64,000 bases of DNA from assembly GCA_024644235.1 (NCBI GenBank), contig JAHELJ010000002.1, positions 202,112 to 266,111 on the forward strand, written 5' to 3'. Shown here piece by piece: positions 28,122 to 38,052 of this stretch. Position 1 is the stretch's first letter, and every line of letters starts with the position of its first letter. Under the pieces are notes generated by a model. It worked only from the letters and a program-made list of their open reading frames with translations, searched no databases and had not been told where the DNA came from. The position numbers were made by a program, and so were the translations under genes. The stretch comes from Lewinellaceae bacterium (GTDB lineage Bacteria > Bacteroidota > Bacteroidia > Chitinophagales > Saprospiraceae).

Positions 28122-28490
28122 ATGAATACCTTATTAATTATCATCGGAGGAGCTTTGACATTCCTGTGGGGCGTCAGCCATCTTTTCCCTACTGCCAATG
28201 TGGTTAGAGATTTTGGCAATATCTCGCAAGACAACAAGCGGATCATCACCATGGAATGGATCAACGAAGGGGCTACTTTGATCTTTCTGGGTACATTGGT
28301 CATTAGCTTAGTTGTGATCGATGCCACGGGACCGACTGCCGTGCTGGTCTACTGGATGGTAGCGGGAATGTTGGTGGTTCTGGCAATCATCTCACTCTTT
28401 ACCGGCTTCCGGGTTAAGTTTCTGCCCTTTAGACTTTGTCCGATCATCTTCTCTGGTTCAGCGATCCTGATCGTCCTGGGCATCATCTGA
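28122..28490 (+). CDS. small four-helix membrane protein, unknown
   Basis: A 122-residue protein with four predicted membrane helices (LLIIIGGALTFLWGVSHLF; TLIFLGTLVISLVVID; VLVYWMVAGMLVVLAIISLF; CPIIFSGSAILIVLGII) and a polar loop after the first (VVRDFGNISQDNKRIITMEW). I do not recognise a named family. It starts 12 bp after the CPBP protease and precedes another small membrane protein frame, so it may belong to one membrane-protein operon. Confidence 0.65.
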   Translation: MNTLLIIIGGALTFLWGVSHLFPTANVVRDFGNISQDNKRIITMEWINEGATLIFLGTLVISLVVIDATGPTAVLVYWMVAGMLVVLAIISLFTGFRVKFLPFRLCPIIFSGSAILIVLGII

Positions 28491-28541
28491 ACAGATTAGA
28501 GCTTGTTCTTGCCATGAAGGCCAGACTGCCCCAGTAAACTG

Positions 28542-28958
28542 ATGCTGAACAGCACCCTCATGTTTCTGTATGGTATCGGTTTGTTGTTCGATACCGGCCT
28601 TATTACTGAAAATTTGGAAACTTAAGCCTCCATCCACTTCGAAGCCCTGGGAGCGGAAAATCAAGCGTTGGGCGAATACATCATCAGAATGATCATGCTT
28701 TGGGGATTATTCATCTTCTTGCTTGGTCTGGCCGGAGTGATCGCGATATACCTCAGTTTCACCCACCGCTATTTCTGGATTTTGACATTGATATTTATCA
28801 CGGACATTCTGGGGTACCTGGGTCCGGTTATCTTCGACGTAAATACTGGTGTCATCACTTTTGTCGAGGTGATCGAAATGATGTCTTTTGTTGCAGTGGT
28901 GATAACCTTACTTCTGATTCTACCGGAGTTCTATCAATGCAGCCACCGGGCAGATTAA
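28542..28958 (+). pseudogene. small membrane protein interrupted by an in-frame TAA
   Basis: From an ATG at 28542 the frame reads MLNSTLMFLYGIGLLFDTGL, then ITENLET, then TAA at 28623-28625. It continues open in the same frame (ASIHFEALGAENQALGEY) into three membrane helices, to the stop at 28956-28958. The join reads naturally if the stop is a mutated CAA (Gln), so I see one four-helix gene of 138 codons broken by a nonsense change. The alternative is a shorter protein from TTG 28668 or ATG 28689. A sequencing error is possible. Confidence 0.5.
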
Positions 28959-29088
28959 CTTTAGATCCAGACGGATTGGGAACTTTCCTGTTTACTTTGA
29001 TATTGTCATGCTTCACATCACCCACAGCCTATTACCTGTCGACTAGATTATGTAACTTTCATATAGGCTGTACAGGTAATCGATATAG

Positions 29089-29112
29089 TATATATATATA
29101 TATATATATATA
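29089..29112. repeat. (TA)12 dinucleotide tract
   Basis: Twelve TA pairs lie 39 bp upstream of the ATG of the DUF5694 gene, at a distance where promoter elements would be expected. Such tracts can slip in copy number and change promoter spacing. No other simple tract of this kind was seen in the window. Confidence 0.9.
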
Positions 29113-29150
29113 TTCTGGAATGTATTACTCAATAACTTTTTAAGGATCAA

Positions 29151-30011
29151 ATGAAAATAATTTTAGCATTCGGAGTACTAACTTTATTTGTTGCATGCAA
29201 CGCGAACGATTTATCGCAAAATATAGTTCGTTCACCTAAAAATTATTTCCCAGAGGAAAAGACAAAAGTCCTAGTTGTGGGTACTTTTCATTTTGATTAT
29301 CCAGGTTTAGATGCTCATCAAATTGACGAACAAGACAAAATCGATGTACTGAAGGAACCAAAAAGATCTGAAGTCACAGAATTGGTTGAATACATCAAAT
29401 TATTCAGACCAACGAAAATTGCCATAGAGGCTACTCCCGAATGGAAGGCGACCGATAGGCTGCGTAAATATCAGGAGGGAGATTATCGGGATCAAAGAGA
29501 TGAAAGGTATCAACTGGGAATGCGGATAGCAAACGACCTAAAATTGGATACGTTATACTCCATAGATGCGAGTAGCATGGCGAAAGATATAGAAAAGCTG
29601 GATTCGACATACTCAAATCAACTATGGAATGATTTTGATTTTCAAAGTAACGATCCATATGAAGATTATGTGAATACTTGGCTTGAAGCTGCGGACCAAC
29701 AAGCCAAACAAATGAATTTGCTGGCCTATTTCAAGCAGATAAACAGTCGAGAATCACATCAGCTTGGTTATGGTATATATCTTATTGGAGATTTCAAACT
29801 TGATAATTATCGTGGAGCAGATATTTTATCTTATTGGTGGTACAATCGGAATGTCAGGATTTTTCGGAAATTACAATTAATCACGGAAAGCAATGATGAT
29901 AAAATCCTTTTAATATTTGGCAATGGCCATGCAGCTGTTCTTCGCCAGCTAATCGAATGTTCCCCAGAGTATGAATTTATCGAATTTGATAGTTTGCTAA
30001 GCATTTCCTAA
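29151..30011 (+). CDS. DUF5694 lipoprotein, TraB/TIKI-like fold
   Basis: A 286-residue lipoprotein (lipobox LFVACN, Cys16) with a domain of the TraB/GumN/TIKI type. It has VGTFHFDYPG near residue 45, IAIEATPEW at about 93, a Tyr/Asp-rich middle (YGIYLIGDFKLDNYRGAD) and GNGHAAVLRQLIE near the end. TIKI proteins are metal-dependent peptidases; whether DUF5694 members are active is not known. The G-x-x-H and G-x-GH residues that could bind metal are kept. The gene and its leader look more AT-rich than its neighbours, a weak hint of transfer. It is not clearly linked to an operon. Confidence 0.75.
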   Translation: MKIILAFGVLTLFVACNANDLSQNIVRSPKNYFPEEKTKVLVVGTFHFDYPGLDAHQIDEQDKIDVLKEPKRSEVTELVEYIKLFRPTKIAIEATPEWKATDRLRKYQEGDYRDQRDERYQLGMRIANDLKLDTLYSIDASSMAKDIEKLDSTYSNQLWNDFDFQSNDPYEDYVNTWLEAADQQAKQMNLLAYFKQINSRESHQLGYGIYLIGDFKLDNYRGADILSYWWYNRNVRIFRKLQLITESNDDKILLIFGNGHAAVLRQLIECSPEYEFIEFDSLLSIS

Positions 30012-30246
30012 GGAATATAAATATACATCCAGGCAATACGTGAAACGAGATGGTACCACCGGTCAACATTAATTAGGATATCCAATAAAAAAAGATAAAA
30101 GGGAAATATCCCTAAGTTACTTTCATATTCTTATCGGCAAAGAATTAGAAAAACAATCCAATTGACATCCTCTCGCCTACTGATCTAGATCATCAAAGCC
30201 CTCAATTTTTTTAGCTACCCTATCGTATTCATGCCTTTTTATACAA

Positions 30247-33200
30247 ATGGTGGTTCAAATATCCATTGGTCGGCGGAGGCTCCTGCTTAGCTTGATGCTC
30301 TTTCTGAGTTGGGCACCTGTCATTGCCCAACCCCAGTTCAAGTTTGACAAATACACACTCAAGGACGGTATTCCCGAAATAGAAGTTCGGGCAATTGAAC
30401 AGGACAGCATGGGGTTTCTATGGATTGGAACGGCCAATGGGCTTTACCGATATGATGGCCATGTATTTAAATTATATACATCAGATCCTTCGGATTCAAC
30501 GAGTCTCAGCAATGTCGACGTTTCTGATCTCCTCATAGACAGTGCCCAAAGACTTTGGATAGCAACCAGGGGTGGTGGTCTAAATTTATATAATTCGGTG
30601 GAAGATGCCTTCATTCATTTCAGGCATGTCGAAGGCGATAGTACTACCATTCCGCTTGATTGGGTCCATAAATTAGAAGAAGATAATCAGGGAAGAATAT
30701 GGGTGGGATGCGGGTGGGGGCTAGCAAGGCTTGACCCCGAGACACAATTATGTCATCCTTTACTTCCCAACGGTATTATCGAAGAAGCAACGGACGAAGA
30801 CCTCTATCGGAAGATGGACAAAGCACCCAATGGCGATATCTGGATTGGTACCATATACGATGTGATACGGTACGATGCCAGTACCGATGAGTTCATATCC
30901 TATACGCACTTAAAAGGGGAATTCGCGACACAGGAGATCAATGATTTTTATATACATAATTCAAATGAGGTCTATGTAATTCTCGCGAGCGGCCCGCTCT
31001 GTTTCAATGTCAACGAGAAAAAAATCCATAGTAACCCCACATACAATTTTCCTAAGGTAATTACAGAAACATCTGTTCAGAAAATTCATCCAGATAATGA
31101 ATACCTATGGCTGGGTAGTATTTTTGGCCCCTTATTTTACTACAATACAAAAGACCATTCCTATGTTCAAATTAAGTATGACCCCCTAATTAGAAACTCT
31201 TTCATTTCAGGATGGGTAATTGACATTTTTCAGGATAGCGAGGAAAACCTTTGGATCGGAGGAATTACAGGGTTGTCCCGGCTGAACAAAAGGAAGAGTC
31301 AATTTCGGCTGTACCGCCACGATCAGGATGACCCAAATAGCTTGAGGGACGACCAAGTTCTCACCATCCTGGAAGAGCGCGATGGAACAATATTACTAGG
31401 CACTCCAAAGGGCCTCGATCAATTCAATAGAAATACGCAGAAGTTCAGTTTTACCGAAATTTCCCTTACGGATGAACAAGACATTATCGGTTTTGGTGCA
31501 TTTGCGCTGCTTGAAGATTACCAGGGATCCCTTTGGATCGGAACGTATTATGGAGGGGTCAACCGTTATAACCCTCAAACGGGTAAATATCGCTTTTATC
31601 CCCATGACCCGGATGATGAGAATACGGTTTCCGATCCACATGTATGGCGACTTTTCGAAGACAGTCAACACAATGTCTGGGTGGGAGGACAGGAATCCGG
31701 ACTGAGCAAGTATGATGCAGCAAATGATCATTTTATTCGCTATTTACATGACCCGACGGATTCTACATCGATCAGTTCGACTTGGATTACCTCTATTATC
31801 GAGGATAACAATGGGATGATTTGGGTAAGTGTAATGGGTGCAGGTCTTAATAAATTAGATCCTGAGACAGGAAAATTTATTCGATACAAAAATAATCCTC
31901 AAGACGACTCCAGCCTTGCCCATAATGACATTTACAGCTTGTTTTGCGATTCTAAAGGAAACATCTGGATTGCCACAAAGGGTTCGGGGGTAGATAAGTT
32001 CATTCCGGAAAGCCAGAGCTTTAAGCACTATTCAGTCGCTGATGGACTCCCAAACGATATGGTCTACAACATAATAGAAGACGACAACGAAAAGCTCTGG
32101 TTTAGCACGGATGGTGGATTTTCCATATTTGATCCCAAAACAGAAGAGTTTTTCAATGTGGGACTACACGATGGCTTAACTCGTTCCGGATGGACTACTA
32201 CTGCTCTTGCTAAAAGCCGCCATACGGGTGAATTTATTTATGGCGGTGACAATGGATTTATCATTTTTCATCCCGACAGTATAACCAAAAACGAGGTAGT
32301 ATCACCTATCCTGATTACTGAACTATCGTACCATGATAAAGAAAGCAATACGGGTAGATCTATGTCTCTTCCTATTGCTTCTTTAAAAGATCAAATTGAC
32401 CTTACTTATAGAAATAATATCGTAGAGATAAGTTTTTCTTCCATGAGTTTCCATGATCCCTCTCTCAATCAGTATTCCTACCAACTGGAGGGCTTCAGTC
32501 CCCAATGGATAGACCTTGGAAATACAAATAAGGTCACCTTTACCAATCTGGATCCTGGTGATTATTCATTTCATGTTAAGGGCTCCAACAATGATGGTGT
32601 GTGGCATGAGGAGGCAACATCCCTGGCTATAACCATTGCTCCACCCTGGTGGCTTACCTGGTGGGCAAAGTTGATCTATGGTATACTCATTGCGGCCATG
32701 CTCTATGCTCTGTATTTATGGAGGACTAGACAGCAAAGAAAGGAACTTAACCTCGAACGCAAGAAACTTGAGCATGAGCAAAAACTGACCGAAGAATTGA
32801 AAAGGGTAGATCAGCTCAAAGATCAATTTCTGGCCAACACCTCCCACGAATTGCGTACCCCGTTGCAGGGTATCATAGGATTGTCAGAGTCGCTGTTGGA
32901 AGAGGAAGAAAAACCCAATAAAAGGGAAGATTTGGCTATGATCATTTCTTCAGGTAAGCGGTTGGGGACACTGGTCAATGATATCCTCGATTTTTCCAAG
33001 CTGCGACACCAGGAACTAAAGCTTCAACTCAGACCGGTAGATATAAAGGCCGCGGTAGATGTGGTTTTCACCCTTTCCAACCCGATGATAAAGCGAAAAC
33101 CGATTGAATTGGTGAATGCCATTCCACCAGATATCCCGTTTGCCAGAGCGGATGAAAACCGGATACAGCAGATATTGCACAACCTTATTGGCAATGCCAT

Positions 33201-33381
33201 AAAATTTACCGACAAGGCAAAATTACTGCTAGCGGCAGGCAGAAAAATAATCATTTGGTCATATCGATCCAGGATGAGGGCATCGGTATTCCCGGGGACA
33301 AGCTGGATGCTATTTTTGATTCTTTTGAGCAGTTGGAGGATAGCCTTACCCGTGAGTATGGAGGTGCCGGATTGGGGCTGA
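30247..33381 (+). pseudogene. propeller-type sensor histidine kinase, 5' part of a frameshifted gene
   Basis: Signal peptide (to about residue 27), a long two-component-regulator beta-propeller (about 30-680, repeated motifs such as GFLWIGTANGLYRYDG), a Y_Y_Y domain (about 700-795), one membrane helix (about 805-825), then HisKA with His867 in NTSHELRTPLQG and the start of the ATPase domain (LIGNAIKFTDK). After Lys at 33214-33216 the frame becomes nonsense and stops at 33381. The true continuation is in the +1 frame (next entry). Restoring one G in the GGC at about 33217 gives DKGKIT and joins the parts into about 1535 residues. Such sensors respond to periplasmic ligands, often polysaccharides. 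Confidence 0.85.
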
Positions 33382-34856
33382 CAGTTACCAAACAACTGGT
33401 AGAATTGCATGGGGGCCAGGTTTCCGTTACATCTGAACCAGGTAAAGGATCTACTTTCACCTTTACCCTGCCAGCGAGCGAGGTTGGTCGAAGTGATGGA
33501 GAACCTGCCATTCCGGCTTCCGGTCTTTCGGCAATTATCCCTTCTACAATGGAAGAAATTAAGGATATAGAGACACCGGAAGAAGAAAATGAGATTGTCG
33601 GCTTGAACCGCGACAAAGTCAGGATTTTAATTGTAGATGATGAACCTGTGAACCGCAAGGTGTTGGAAAATCACCTTCTAAGAGTGGGGTATGAAGTGTT
33701 CCAGGCTGTCGATGGCCCACAAGCACTTGAATTCATTAATAAGGATGAGAAAATTGATCTGGTACTCCTTGACATCATGATGCCCAAGATGTCCGGTTAT
33801 GAGGTGTGCCATCGAATCAGGGATGTTTACCTTCCCAGTGAATTGCCTGTTGTCATGCTGACAGCTAAAAACCGGGTTACGGATCTGGTGGAAGGATTTC
33901 ATGTAGGTGCGAATGATTACCTCACCAAACCCTTTTCCAAAGATGTGCTATTAAGCCGGATCAAAGCGCATCTTAACTTGCACCAAATTCATAGGGCGTC
34001 GGGAAAATTTGTTCCATCAGAATTTCTCCGGGCAGTAGGCCGGGAGTCGATTACCGAGGTACAACTTGGAGATCACATAGAACAGGAAGTAACCATATTC
34101 TTTTCTGACATTCGCGATTACACCACATTGTCCGAGGCTATGACCCCGGAAGAGAACTTCCAGTTTATCAATGAGTATGTCGGCCGGATGGGTCCGATCA
34201 TACAGGCACACAGAGGCTTCATCAGCCAATACCTTGGAGATGGGATCATGGCTATTTTCCCCAAGGAACTTGATAATGCTCTGGCTGCTTGTGTGGAAAT
34301 GCAGCACAGCATATCAGCATACAATAAAACACAGGGGCAGCTCAGTGCTCCTCAAATTACAGTGGGAATGGGCTTACATGAAGGGCCTTTGATTATGGGT
34401 ATAATTGGCGATGCTGAGCGCAACGATCCTGCAACCATCGCGGATAGCGTCAATATAGCATCCCGGATGGAAGGATTGACCAAGTATTATGGAGCTAATA
34501 TTATTGTCAGCGAAGACTGCCTAAACACTATAACCAACCAAGATCCTTTTCATTTCCGCTATTTAGGAAAAGTACAGGTCAAGGGTAAACAACAGGCTGT
34601 CGGGATCTATGAATGCTTTGATGGGGACCTTCCTGAAATTAAGAATTTGAAAGTTGAAAGTATGTCCCTATTTGAAGAAGGAATGAAATCATATTTGAGT
34701 AAGGATTTTGCACAATCAACTGCATTGTTTGACAATGTCTTGAAAACAAATCCAAATGACAGGGTCGCCCACTATTTTAGAAACAGAGCTGCAAGATATA
34801 TGCTTGATGGTGTAGAAGATGATTGGGATGGTGTTGAAAAATTAATCACAAAGTAA
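33217..34856 (+). pseudogene. 3' part of the same gene: ATPase end, receiver and class III cyclase
   Basis: Continuation of the sensor kinase in another frame. It could be translated alone from TTG 33255. It contains the G1/G2 boxes of the kinase ATPase (QDEGIGIPGDKLDAIF, GGAGLGLTVTKQL), a receiver domain with phospho-acceptor Asp at 33771-33773 (VLLDIMMPKMSG), and a class III adenylate/guanylate cyclase. Both metal Asp are kept (FFSDIRDYT, LGDGIMAIF), as are the transition-state Asn/Arg (DSVNIASRMEGL). A short TPR-like tail follows. A cyclase output in place of the usual AraC DNA-binding domain is an uncommon ending for propeller-type sensors. Confidence 0.85.
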
Positions 34857-35092
34857 ATTTATAATAGATCTGAGGGCAATCAAATAAACTCGAGCCATTC
34901 ATGATTCCATTCGATGATTTGCAATTCTATCTATCCCGAAATAAATTCCACAAAAAAAACTGTCAAAGATGTATAAAATCATAGTGGCTATCCCGATATT
35001 TTACCCCTGAGTCACTACGCTTCATCCACTATACGTTGTTAATCAATATTTTGAATTTTCTTGGTAATTAATATACTTGTCAAACCTTAGAA

Positions 35093-37777
35093 ATGAATGA
35101 GTCATCCGATTCCAGATTAGCTGCAATCTTTTTTACAGACCTTGTTGGTTACACCAGTTTGATGGGTAAAGATGACAAAAAGGCCATGAAGGTCCTTCAC
35201 CTCAATCGACAACTCCATAGCCAAAGTTTTGAAAAATATGGGGGCGTTTTTGTTAAAGAAATGGGCGATGGAGTTATGGCCTATTTCTCTTCTGCCTATA
35301 ATGCAATCAAATGTGCACTGGAGCTTCAAAAAAATATCTCTGAAATACCAGCGGATATTCAATTACGTATAGGAATCCATTTTGGACAAGCTATTTTTGA
35401 AAACGAGGATGTTTTTGGAGATACAGTCAATATTGCATCGAGATTAGAATCGTTGTCCGATCCCGACGGTATTTATGTTTCCCAACAGGTCATTGATGAG
35501 ATATCTGAACACAAGGATATCCAATCGGTATTCGTGGGAAAAGCAAAGCTAAAGAATGTAAGGAATACGGTGAATGTCTATGCCATACAAGGAGATAATC
35601 TCCCTATTCCTTCCGTTAAGCGGTTCAAACGTCTTGCTCAATATCGAAGAATCTCACTTGAACCTTCCACTATCTTTCTGGTGCTTTTCATTCCGTTGAC
35701 GGTAGTTTCTACAGTGATTATATTTTTTACTCACCGCGCAAAAATTAAAGGTGCCATAGCTTCACTGGATGAAATCGAACAGTTAGTTGAATCCAATTGG
35801 CGAGACTTTACTGAGCCATATAGAATGGCAAGAGACATAGAAAAAGTGCTAACAGATAATCCCAGATTGCAGGATCTCATTTCAAAATCATCAGTGAAGA
35901 TTAATGTAACTTCCGACCCTCCTGGAGCTAAGGCCTATATCAAAGAATATGTGCATCCCGAAAGTGATTGGGAACATATTGGTAATACTCCGATCGATCA
36001 AGTAAGGCTACCGAAGGGGCTTTTGCGATGGAAACTGGTAAAAGAGGGTTATAATCCAACATCAGCCATAGCATTTCCATTACAACCAAGGAAGCCTGGT
36101 ATGGGACCAGCAACAGGAAAATATGATTTGCAAATTCCCAAAGATTTTCACAGAACTCTGGATAAAGTGGGGTCATCGCCAATTGGCATGACCCGAGTAC
36201 CCGGTTATGAAATGTCGTATGGAAAATTGGATGATTTTTTCATCGACATTTGTGAAGTTACCAACCAACAGTTCAAGGAATTCATAGACCAAGGGGGCTA
36301 TCATACTCAGGAATATTGGAATTATGAGTTTCATATTGATGGTGACGATATTTCATGGGTAGAAGCCATGACTTTGCTTGTAGATCAAACAGGGAAACCA
36401 GGTCCTTCCACTTGGCAAAACGGAAGCTTTCCTGAAGGAAAAGACAATTTTCCAGTAACTGGCTTAAGCTGGTATGAAGCCATGGCCTATGCTGAAGCAA
36501 AGGGAAAATCCTTACCCACTAAAGATCATTGGGGCCTGGCAAGAGGAGATAGGACACTTGTCATTGACCGTCCATTTGTCGGTGGAATGGCCTTCTTCTC
36601 GCCGTCATTTAATAATTTTTCTACGGAAGGGCCTGTAGAAGTGGGCAGTCTGCCAGGGATGACTTCTTACGGTGCTTTGGATATGCCAGGCAATGCGAGG
36701 GAATGGTGCTATAATGATACACCGCGAGGAAAGTTAATCCGGGGAGGAGCTTGGAACACTCACACCTATGCCTTTCATACTTTAACTCAAGCTTCAGCCA
36801 TGGATAGGTCCCCCACAAATGGATTCCGTTGCGTACAATATCTTGAACCTGATAGTATTCCAAAAATGGCAATGGCCCCATTAAGCCTCAAACCAAGACT
36901 CAACCCACCGGAAAAAGTCAAACCAATTTCAGAGGAAGTATTTGAAATACTCAAAAGTCGCTATTCGTATGATGGATCAGAATTAAATGCAAAAACAGAA
37001 GAACGCATTGACAAAAAGGATTGGATCTTAGAAAAAGTAACTTTTAATGCAGCGTACGGTAAGGAAGAGGTTATTGTTTATCTTTTTCTTCCAAAAAATG
37101 TCAAATCTCCTTACCAGTCTATCATTTATGTTCCAGGTGCAGTCTCTTTTGTCTACGATAACAGTGATCAGATATCCGAATATTATGAGTTTCCGGTCTT
37201 TTTAGATTTTATTGTCAAGCAAGGGAGAGCTGTTATCTTTCCGATTTATAAAGGAACGTTCGAAAGGAGTACTAGCGAAATGGATTCAAGAAAGAAACTT
37301 TCTGCAATCTGGCCAAATCCTAGTCATGAGTACGCCGACTTTTTTATTCAAACCGCAAAAGATTTTCGCAGAACCGTTGATTATCTTGTAACCCGAGATG
37401 ATATTGATCCTACAAAAATTGGTCTTTATGGCATGAGCTGGGGGGCGACAGTCGGCCCTTTGTATAGTGTGATAGAACCTCGAGTCAAAGCTAATGTACT
37501 GGTAGCAAGTGCTCTGCGGTCAGGAGGAAGACCCGAGGTTGAAATAATGAATTTCCTGCCCCGAATGCAAGCACCAACCTTGATAATTAATGGGGAATAT
37601 GATTCCGTAATTCCAGGTATTTTCGGTGGACAAAAAATGTATGAAAATCTAGGCCTACCTGATGAAGATAAAAAGCTTTATCTATCAAAATCAGACCATA
37701 TTCCAAACCGCGAAGATCTAGTTCGAGAGACCACTATCTGGTACGACAAGTATATGGGATCTGTTACAATAGAATGA
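35093..37777 (+). CDS. fusion: class III cyclase, PEGA-like, FGE/sulfatase domain, alpha/beta hydrolase
   Basis: An 894-residue protein with an unusual order. Residues 5-165 form a class III nucleotide cyclase (FFTDLVGYTSLMG and MGDGVMAYF carry the metal Asp; DTVNIASRLESL the Asn/Arg). A membrane helix lies at about 200-220 (IFLVLFIPLTVVSTVIIFF). A PEGA-like beta segment follows (about 265-330: NVTSDPPGAKAYI). Then comes a formylglycine-generating-enzyme/sulfatase (SUMF1) domain at about 360-585 (DMPGNAREWCYND, LIRGGAWN, NGFRCVQYL); the FGE active-site Cys pair is not evident. Residues 610-894 are an alpha/beta hydrolase with Ser782 in GMSWGA and His869. The same C-terminal domains are known behind protein kinases. 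Substrates unknown. Confidence 0.88.
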   Translation: MNESSDSRLAAIFFTDLVGYTSLMGKDDKKAMKVLHLNRQLHSQSFEKYGGVFVKEMGDGVMAYFSSAYNAIKCALELQKNISEIPADIQLRIGIHFGQAIFENEDVFGDTVNIASRLESLSDPDGIYVSQQVIDEISEHKDIQSVFVGKAKLKNVRNTVNVYAIQGDNLPIPSVKRFKRLAQYRRISLEPSTIFLVLFIPLTVVSTVIIFFTHRAKIKGAIASLDEIEQLVESNWRDFTEPYRMARDIEKVLTDNPRLQDLISKSSVKINVTSDPPGAKAYIKEYVHPESDWEHIGNTPIDQVRLPKGLLRWKLVKEGYNPTSAIAFPLQPRKPGMGPATGKYDLQIPKDFHRTLDKVGSSPIGMTRVPGYEMSYGKLDDFFIDICEVTNQQFKEFIDQGGYHTQEYWNYEFHIDGDDISWVEAMTLLVDQTGKPGPSTWQNGSFPEGKDNFPVTGLSWYEAMAYAEAKGKSLPTKDHWGLARGDRTLVIDRPFVGGMAFFSPSFNNFSTEGPVEVGSLPGMTSYGALDMPGNAREWCYNDTPRGKLIRGGAWNTHTYAFHTLTQASAMDRSPTNGFRCVQYLEPDSIPKMAMAPLSLKPRLNPPEKVKPISEEVFEILKSRYSYDGSELNAKTEERIDKKDWILEKVTFNAAYGKEEVIVYLFLPKNVKSPYQSIIYVPGAVSFVYDNSDQISEYYEFPVFLDFIVKQGRAVIFPIYKGTFERSTSEMDSRKKLSAIWPNPSHEYADFFIQTAKDFRRTVDYLVTRDDIDPTKIGLYGMSWGATVGPLYSVIEPRVKANVLVASALRSGGRPEVEIMNFLPRMQAPTLIINGEYDSVIPGIFGGQKMYENLGLPDEDKKLYLSKSDHIPNREDLVRETTIWYDKYMGSVTIE

Positions 37778-37795
37778 TTGAATCTGATAGACTCA

Positions 37796-37808
37796 AATGA
37801 TTATCATT
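37796..37808. repeat. 13-bp palindrome AATGA-N3-TCATT
   Basis: AATGATTATCATT follows the fusion gene stop by 18 bp. The bases TAGACTCAAATGAT that contain it recur at 45908, inside the intergenic repeat region, so this is probably an outlying copy of that repeat family. A regulator site (Fur-box-like) is less likely because both neighbouring genes end here. Confidence 0.4.
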
Positions 37809-38052
37809 CGTTGAAAGTAATTATCTGGAAGATAAAAAATCTAGTATAATTTATTTGTAACCAATTAAAATCAAGTTGGATCAAATATTCAATTTAATTT
37901 ATTATCCGTGATCACCAGGATACTGAATTATCAAGTGCAATCCATGTGAGTTCCATTCAGAGGTGACAAAATATATCCAGTGATAAGCTTAGCTTTACGA
38001 AGAACTCAAAACTGTAATCCAATCACATCCAGGGATTACCTCTATCATTGAT

